From UBA4744 sp035282865 (GTDB lineage Bacteria > Actinomycetota > Acidimicrobiia > Spongiisociales > UBA4744): DNA of 17,079 nucleotides. Positions 14,097 to 17,079 of the stretch are shown piece after piece (the first letter of the stretch is position 1; each line of letters begins with the position of its first letter). Both the position numbers and the translations under genes were made by a program. Where the stretch lies: positions 1-17,079 of the forward strand of contig DATEVB010000050.1 in the NCBI GenBank assembly GCA_035282865.1, in the 5' to 3' direction. The notes under the pieces were generated by a model. The model made no database searches, had not been told where the DNA came from, and saw only the letters and a list, made by a program, of their open reading frames with translations.

Positions 14097-17074
14097 AAGG
14101 AGAATGCCTCCCTTCCTTCCGGCCATTCGGGACACACGATACGAACCCGGCATCCGTCGCAGTACGGATTGGCTGTCGCGGGCCATTGTTCCGATGCGAT
14201 ACCTCGGGCCGCCTCCCGCATGGCCTCCTCCACCCGGCCGAGGTATTGAGCATCGAAACGACGAACGGTCACCGACTTCGCCTCGGTGCGGGCCGGGAAC
14301 CACAACTCGGCCTCTTCGATTGGTCCGTATTGGGAGATGGGTTGATCGGCCCGGAGCGCCAGCACGTAGAAACCCAGCTGCATCGATACTGCGGCCTCGA
14401 CCGTTGTCGGGACTCGGGAACCCGTCTTGTAGTCGACCACCCGGACGACTCCTCTTTCGAGTTCAATTCGATCGGCTTTGCCACTCCACAGCAACCCGTC
14501 GATCTCGAGTGTCAGTGGCCGTTCGAGGGCGATCGGGACTCCCCGGCTCGGCCAATGCTCATAAAGGTAGGTGATGATGTGCACCGCCCGCCGATACCAG
14601 GCTGTCGCCCACGGCTCACCCCCGAAATCAGATGGGTCCCAGATGGAATCGAGTTCCTCCAGGGCGGCGGCGAGCTCGGCATGCGGCCGGCCGACTTGCA
14701 TCGCCAAGGCTTCAGCCCGTTCCAACGTCTCGTGGATCAGGGTACCGAACGTGAGGAAGGGCGTCCCCTCGTCTCCCACGTGCAGTCGCCGTTCAAAGGC
14801 GTAGCGGCGCGGGCATTTGGCATAGCTCTCCGCCTGGCTCGGAGAGAGGGCGAAATCCTGGGTGATGATTCCATGGTCCGGGCCGCGCTCCCGGATCCCG
14901 GCGAATACCTCGGGTGATCGGAGTCCCCAATCGAGTCCCGCTCCGAGCAAGGACACTGCTGCCAACCGGCGGGGCCGACCCTGGCCGGGGTCGCGGACGA
15001 TGCGGCGCAACCATGCCTCCGCCTCCAGAGAGGTGACCGGGTTGGTGCGCTCCGGCGGGCGGATAAGGGCGTCGGAGAGCGACTCGACCCCGGAGACCAG
15101 AGGGAGGAAACGGCTCGGCATGCCTTGTCCCTCTTCCAGTCCGGAGGAGGTGGCGGTCCAGATCACTCGCCGGTAGCCGCGGGTCATGGCGGTGTAGGCG
15201 AGGCGCATCTCTTCCTGGAGACGGAAGGCCCGGTACTCGATCGGATCGGCCGGAAGTGAAGGCGAGAGATGTCGGGACCCGAGCAACGATTCTCGAGTGC
15301 GGAGATCGGGGAACACGCCCTCAACGGCGTCGGCTATGAAGACGGTATCGAATTCGAGTCCCTTTGATTGATGGAGGGTGGTGAGTGTGAGCCGGGCCTG
15401 ACGAGGCGCCCGGTAGCTGAGGAGAGGCCGGGCTTCGAACTCCTCATCTTCGGTGAGCCGCACGTAGTCCACGAGGGTGGCGTGCGGGTCGCGTTCGTAG
15501 AGGCGCCCCAGAACCTGAGCGAGTGAACTCCAGGCAGCCCGCTCGTCCTGTCGCCGAGGGTGTTGGACGACCGCAACGAATTGGGGGAGCGTTTCCCAGA
15601 TATGCCAGAACCCCTCAACGGCGGGACGATCAGTTGCCCACCCGGTCCCCTCGAAGAGGGAAGCCAGGCCTGCTCCGTCCTCGAGATGTGTGGTGAGCGC
15701 CTCTGCCCACCCGACGCCGCGCCTCAGCCGTTCACGCTCAATCTCTCGTAGACCTCCCAGCGGAATCGAAAAGAGGGGACCCAGGAGAATGCGGCGGAGG
15801 GCTCGCCCGGCTTCCGGCTCCGGCGCGGTGGCTGCAATGACACAGTCGAGGATGAGCCTGACGGCCGGGTGGTCGGCCAAGCGCGAGTCGGGGAGATCGT
15901 GGGGAATCCGCCTATGTTCGAGTGCTCGGGATAGCTGAGGAAGAAACCTTCTCTTGCTCCGCACGAATACCGCCATCTGCGAGTACGGGATCTGCTCTTC
16001 CAGTTGGAGGCGGTCGATCTCCTCTGCGATCCACTCGGCTTCCTGGGTCTGCTGATCGAAGAGGTAGGCATCTACCCGCCCCTTGCCATGGGCGGGGGTG
16101 ACCGGGCCGGCTGATCCTGGAAGCGAGCCGGCGGTCACTCGTTCGGCTGCCTGGAGGATTTCGGCCGGTACCCGGAACGAGGTCGTGAGCACGATACGCA
16201 AGGCCGGCAGGCTCTCTGCGTCGGGGAAGTCGGTGGGAAACCGATGGACATTGGAGAGGTCCGCACCACGGAAGCTGTAGATCGACTGGTAGGGATCCGC
16301 CGAGACGGTCAGATTGTGATGGGAGGCGTACATGCTTCCCAACAGGCGAACCTGGGCGTTGGTGGTGTCCTGGTACTCATCCACGAGCAGGTAGCGATAC
16401 TGGGCGCCCACTGTCTGGGCGACGTCTGGCTGATCAAGGATGTGCACTGCTCGTCCGAGGAGTGTCCCGTAGTCGATACGATCCCGCTCGAGGAGGGTCT
16501 GTTCGTACCTGATGAGGAATTCCGGCAGTCCTTTCCAGTCCGATCGGTGGCGTGCCAGCTCAGCGAGTTGCGGGCCGTCCATCAATTGCTCCTGGCAGCG
16601 GAGAAGGAAGTCGGTCACTTCTCTGGCAAAGCTGTTCGTGGTCAAGAGACTGCGGAAGGGGAGTGGCCAGCGATCGGCGTTCTCTGTGGTCAGCAGTTCG
16701 TGGACCAGGGCGACTTGCTCGGGGCCGGTCAGCAGCGAAGGCATGGCAGTCCAGCCGAACGCCCCTTCGGCGTGGCTCTCCAGCAGGCGCGCAGCAAGCG
16801 AGTGAAACGTCGTCGCGGGTACGACCGTGTACGAACGGGTCAGGCCGCGCCGGACGCGTGCCTTGAGGTCCGCGACCCCTCGCCTCGAGAAACTCAGAAG
16901 GAGGATCTCCTCCGGAGCGATGTCGGCGTCTTCGAGCAACCACAGAGCCCGGCGGACCAGGAACTCCGTCTTGCCGGTCCCCGGCCCGCCGACGACCAGT
17001 TGTGGCCCGTCGGTACGGGCAACGGCGGGCTCCCAGTCCTCCGGGTCGATCCGATACTCGGCGGTTGCCGGCAA
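14093..17074 (-). CDS. adnA: AdnA-type helicase-nuclease subunit (5' end at window edge, start uncertain)
   Basis: At least 993 residues long. Helicase motifs: Walker A VVGGPGTGKTEF (K35), Ia LSFSRRGVADL, motif II D232-E233-YQD, motif III ADPYQSIYSFRG (Q263), motif IV SFR (R301), motif V TLHQSKGLEFD and motif VI AYTAMTRG (R632). In the nuclease: H781 (GTLIHETLE), D868 (SGKADRI), D881 and K883 (VVDYKTGS). C754 and C972-x2-C975-x5-C981 form a second iron-sulphur site. The FSRR form of motif Ia and the tandem arrangement with adnB point to actinobacterial AdnA. The Q-motif region (IDPEDWEPAV) seems to lack its glutamine. The only start inside the window is TTG at 17074; the frame is still open for the last five bases, so translation may begin further upstream. 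The partner is AdnB, for end resection in recombinational repair. Confidence 0.9.
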   Translation of the reverse strand: MPATAEYRIDPEDWEPAVARTDGPQLVVGGPGTGKTEFLVRRALWLLEDADIAPEEILLLSFSRRGVADLKARVRRGLTRSYTVVPATTFHSLAARLLESHAEGAFGWTAMPSLLTGPEQVALVHELLTTENADRWPLPFRSLLTTNSFAREVTDFLLRCQEQLMDGPQLAELARHRSDWKGLPEFLIRYEQTLLERDRIDYGTLLGRAVHILDQPDVAQTVGAQYRYLLVDEYQDTTNAQVRLLGSMYASHHNLTVSADPYQSIYSFRGADLSNVHRFPTDFPDAESLPALRIVLTTSFRVPAEILQAAERVTAGSLPGSAGPVTPAHGKGRVDAYLFDQQTQEAEWIAEEIDRLQLEEQIPYSQMAVFVRSKRRFLPQLSRALEHRRIPHDLPDSRLADHPAVRLILDCVIAATAPEPEAGRALRRILLGPLFSIPLGGLREIERERLRRGVGWAEALTTHLEDGAGLASLFEGTGWATDRPAVEGFWHIWETLPQFVAVVQHPRRQDERAAWSSLAQVLGRLYERDPHATLVDYVRLTEDEEFEARPLLSYRAPRQARLTLTTLHQSKGLEFDTVFIADAVEGVFPDLRTRESLLGSRHLSPSLPADPIEYRAFRLQEEMRLAYTAMTRGYRRVIWTATSSGLEEGQGMPSRFLPLVSGVESLSDALIRPPERTNPVTSLEAEAWLRRIVRDPGQGRPRRLAAVSLLGAGLDWGLRSPEVFAGIRERGPDHGIITQDFALSPSQAESYAKCPRRYAFERRLHVGDEGTPFLTFGTLIHETLERAEALAMQVGRPHAELAAALEELDSIWDPSDFGGEPWATAWYRRAVHIITYLYEHWPSRGVPIALERPLTLEIDGLLWSGKADRIELERGVVRVVDYKTGSRVPTTVEAAVSMQLGFYVLALRADQPISQYGPIEEAELWFPARTEAKSVTVRRFDAQYLGRVEEAMREAARGIASEQWPATANPYCDGCRVRIVCPEWPEGREAFSL
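14097..14114 (-). promoter_or_regulatory. adnB ribosome binding site, possibly masked by a hairpin
   Basis: The minus strand has GGAGG (14107-14111) 10 nt before the GTG at 14096. It can pair with CTCCTT (14097-14102), giving a 6-bp stem with one G-T pair and a 5-nt loop. The structure lies within the last adnA codons, so ribosomes finishing AdnA would open it. Confidence 0.4.
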
Positions 17075-17079
17075 GAGCG

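Noticed and set aside
14097..14303. Longer N-terminus for AdnB starting at 14303
   Set aside because: It would overlap the AdnA nuclease end by about 210 bp. The GTG at 14096 has a Shine-Dalgarno, and the Q-motif follows it at the normal distance.
14186..14917. 243-codon plus-strand open frame opposite the AdnA nuclease domain
   Set aside because: It is antisense to well-conserved nuclease motifs and has no family resemblance or start signals.

Overview
The window looks like chromosomal DNA of a high-GC actinobacterium. The strongest pointers are a paired AdnA/AdnB-type helicase-nuclease, a DUF1023 alpha/beta hydrolase, a phosphoribosyltransferase-hydrolase fusion like mycobacterial Rv0571c, and several starts that look leaderless. 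The finer lineage (Acidimicrobiia-like or other) is a guess. There are ten protein genes and no tRNA, rRNA, CRISPR array, insertion sequence or prophage gene that I can see. Coding density is high, and most remaining open frames are antisense shadows.

Layout. 1-930 (+) is the 3' end of a hybrid sensor histidine kinase: the last strand of the ATPase domain, then two receiver domains. 931-1156 is non-coding and holds a DosR-box-like palindrome and a stem-loop. 1157-2440 (-) is the phosphoribosyltransferase/alpha-beta hydrolase fusion. It diverges from 2554-5846 (+), a tightly packed three-gene ABC-2 exporter operon (ATPase and two permeases). The 113-bp divergent gap carries a candidate promoter and two short palindromes. 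The exporter operon ends in an 11-bp tail-to-tail overlap with a DUF1023 hydrolase (5836-7203, -), which lies downstream of a PlsB-type glycerol-3-phosphate acyltransferase (7278-9617, -). plsB diverges from dtd (9842-10297, +), a D-aminoacyl-tRNA deacylase. dtd converges with a DsbA-family thioredoxin-fold gene (10312-10947, -) across one hairpin containing both stop codons. 11037-17074 (-) is adnA-adnB, overlapping by GTGA, whose 5' end reaches the window edge.

How they work together. AdnA and AdnB would form a heterodimeric motor-nuclease that resects double-strand DNA ends. Both subunits keep helicase motifs, PD-(D/E)XK nuclease residues and four cysteines for an iron-sulphur cluster. The exporter genes form one transport complex of unknown substrate. 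PlsB starts phospholipid synthesis and Dtd proofreads D-aminoacyl-tRNAs; both are housekeeping. I found no convincing undescribed multi-gene system. The best leads are regulatory: the DosR-like box beside an Rv0571c-like gene, and three starts with a -10 element 8-9 nt before the ATG.
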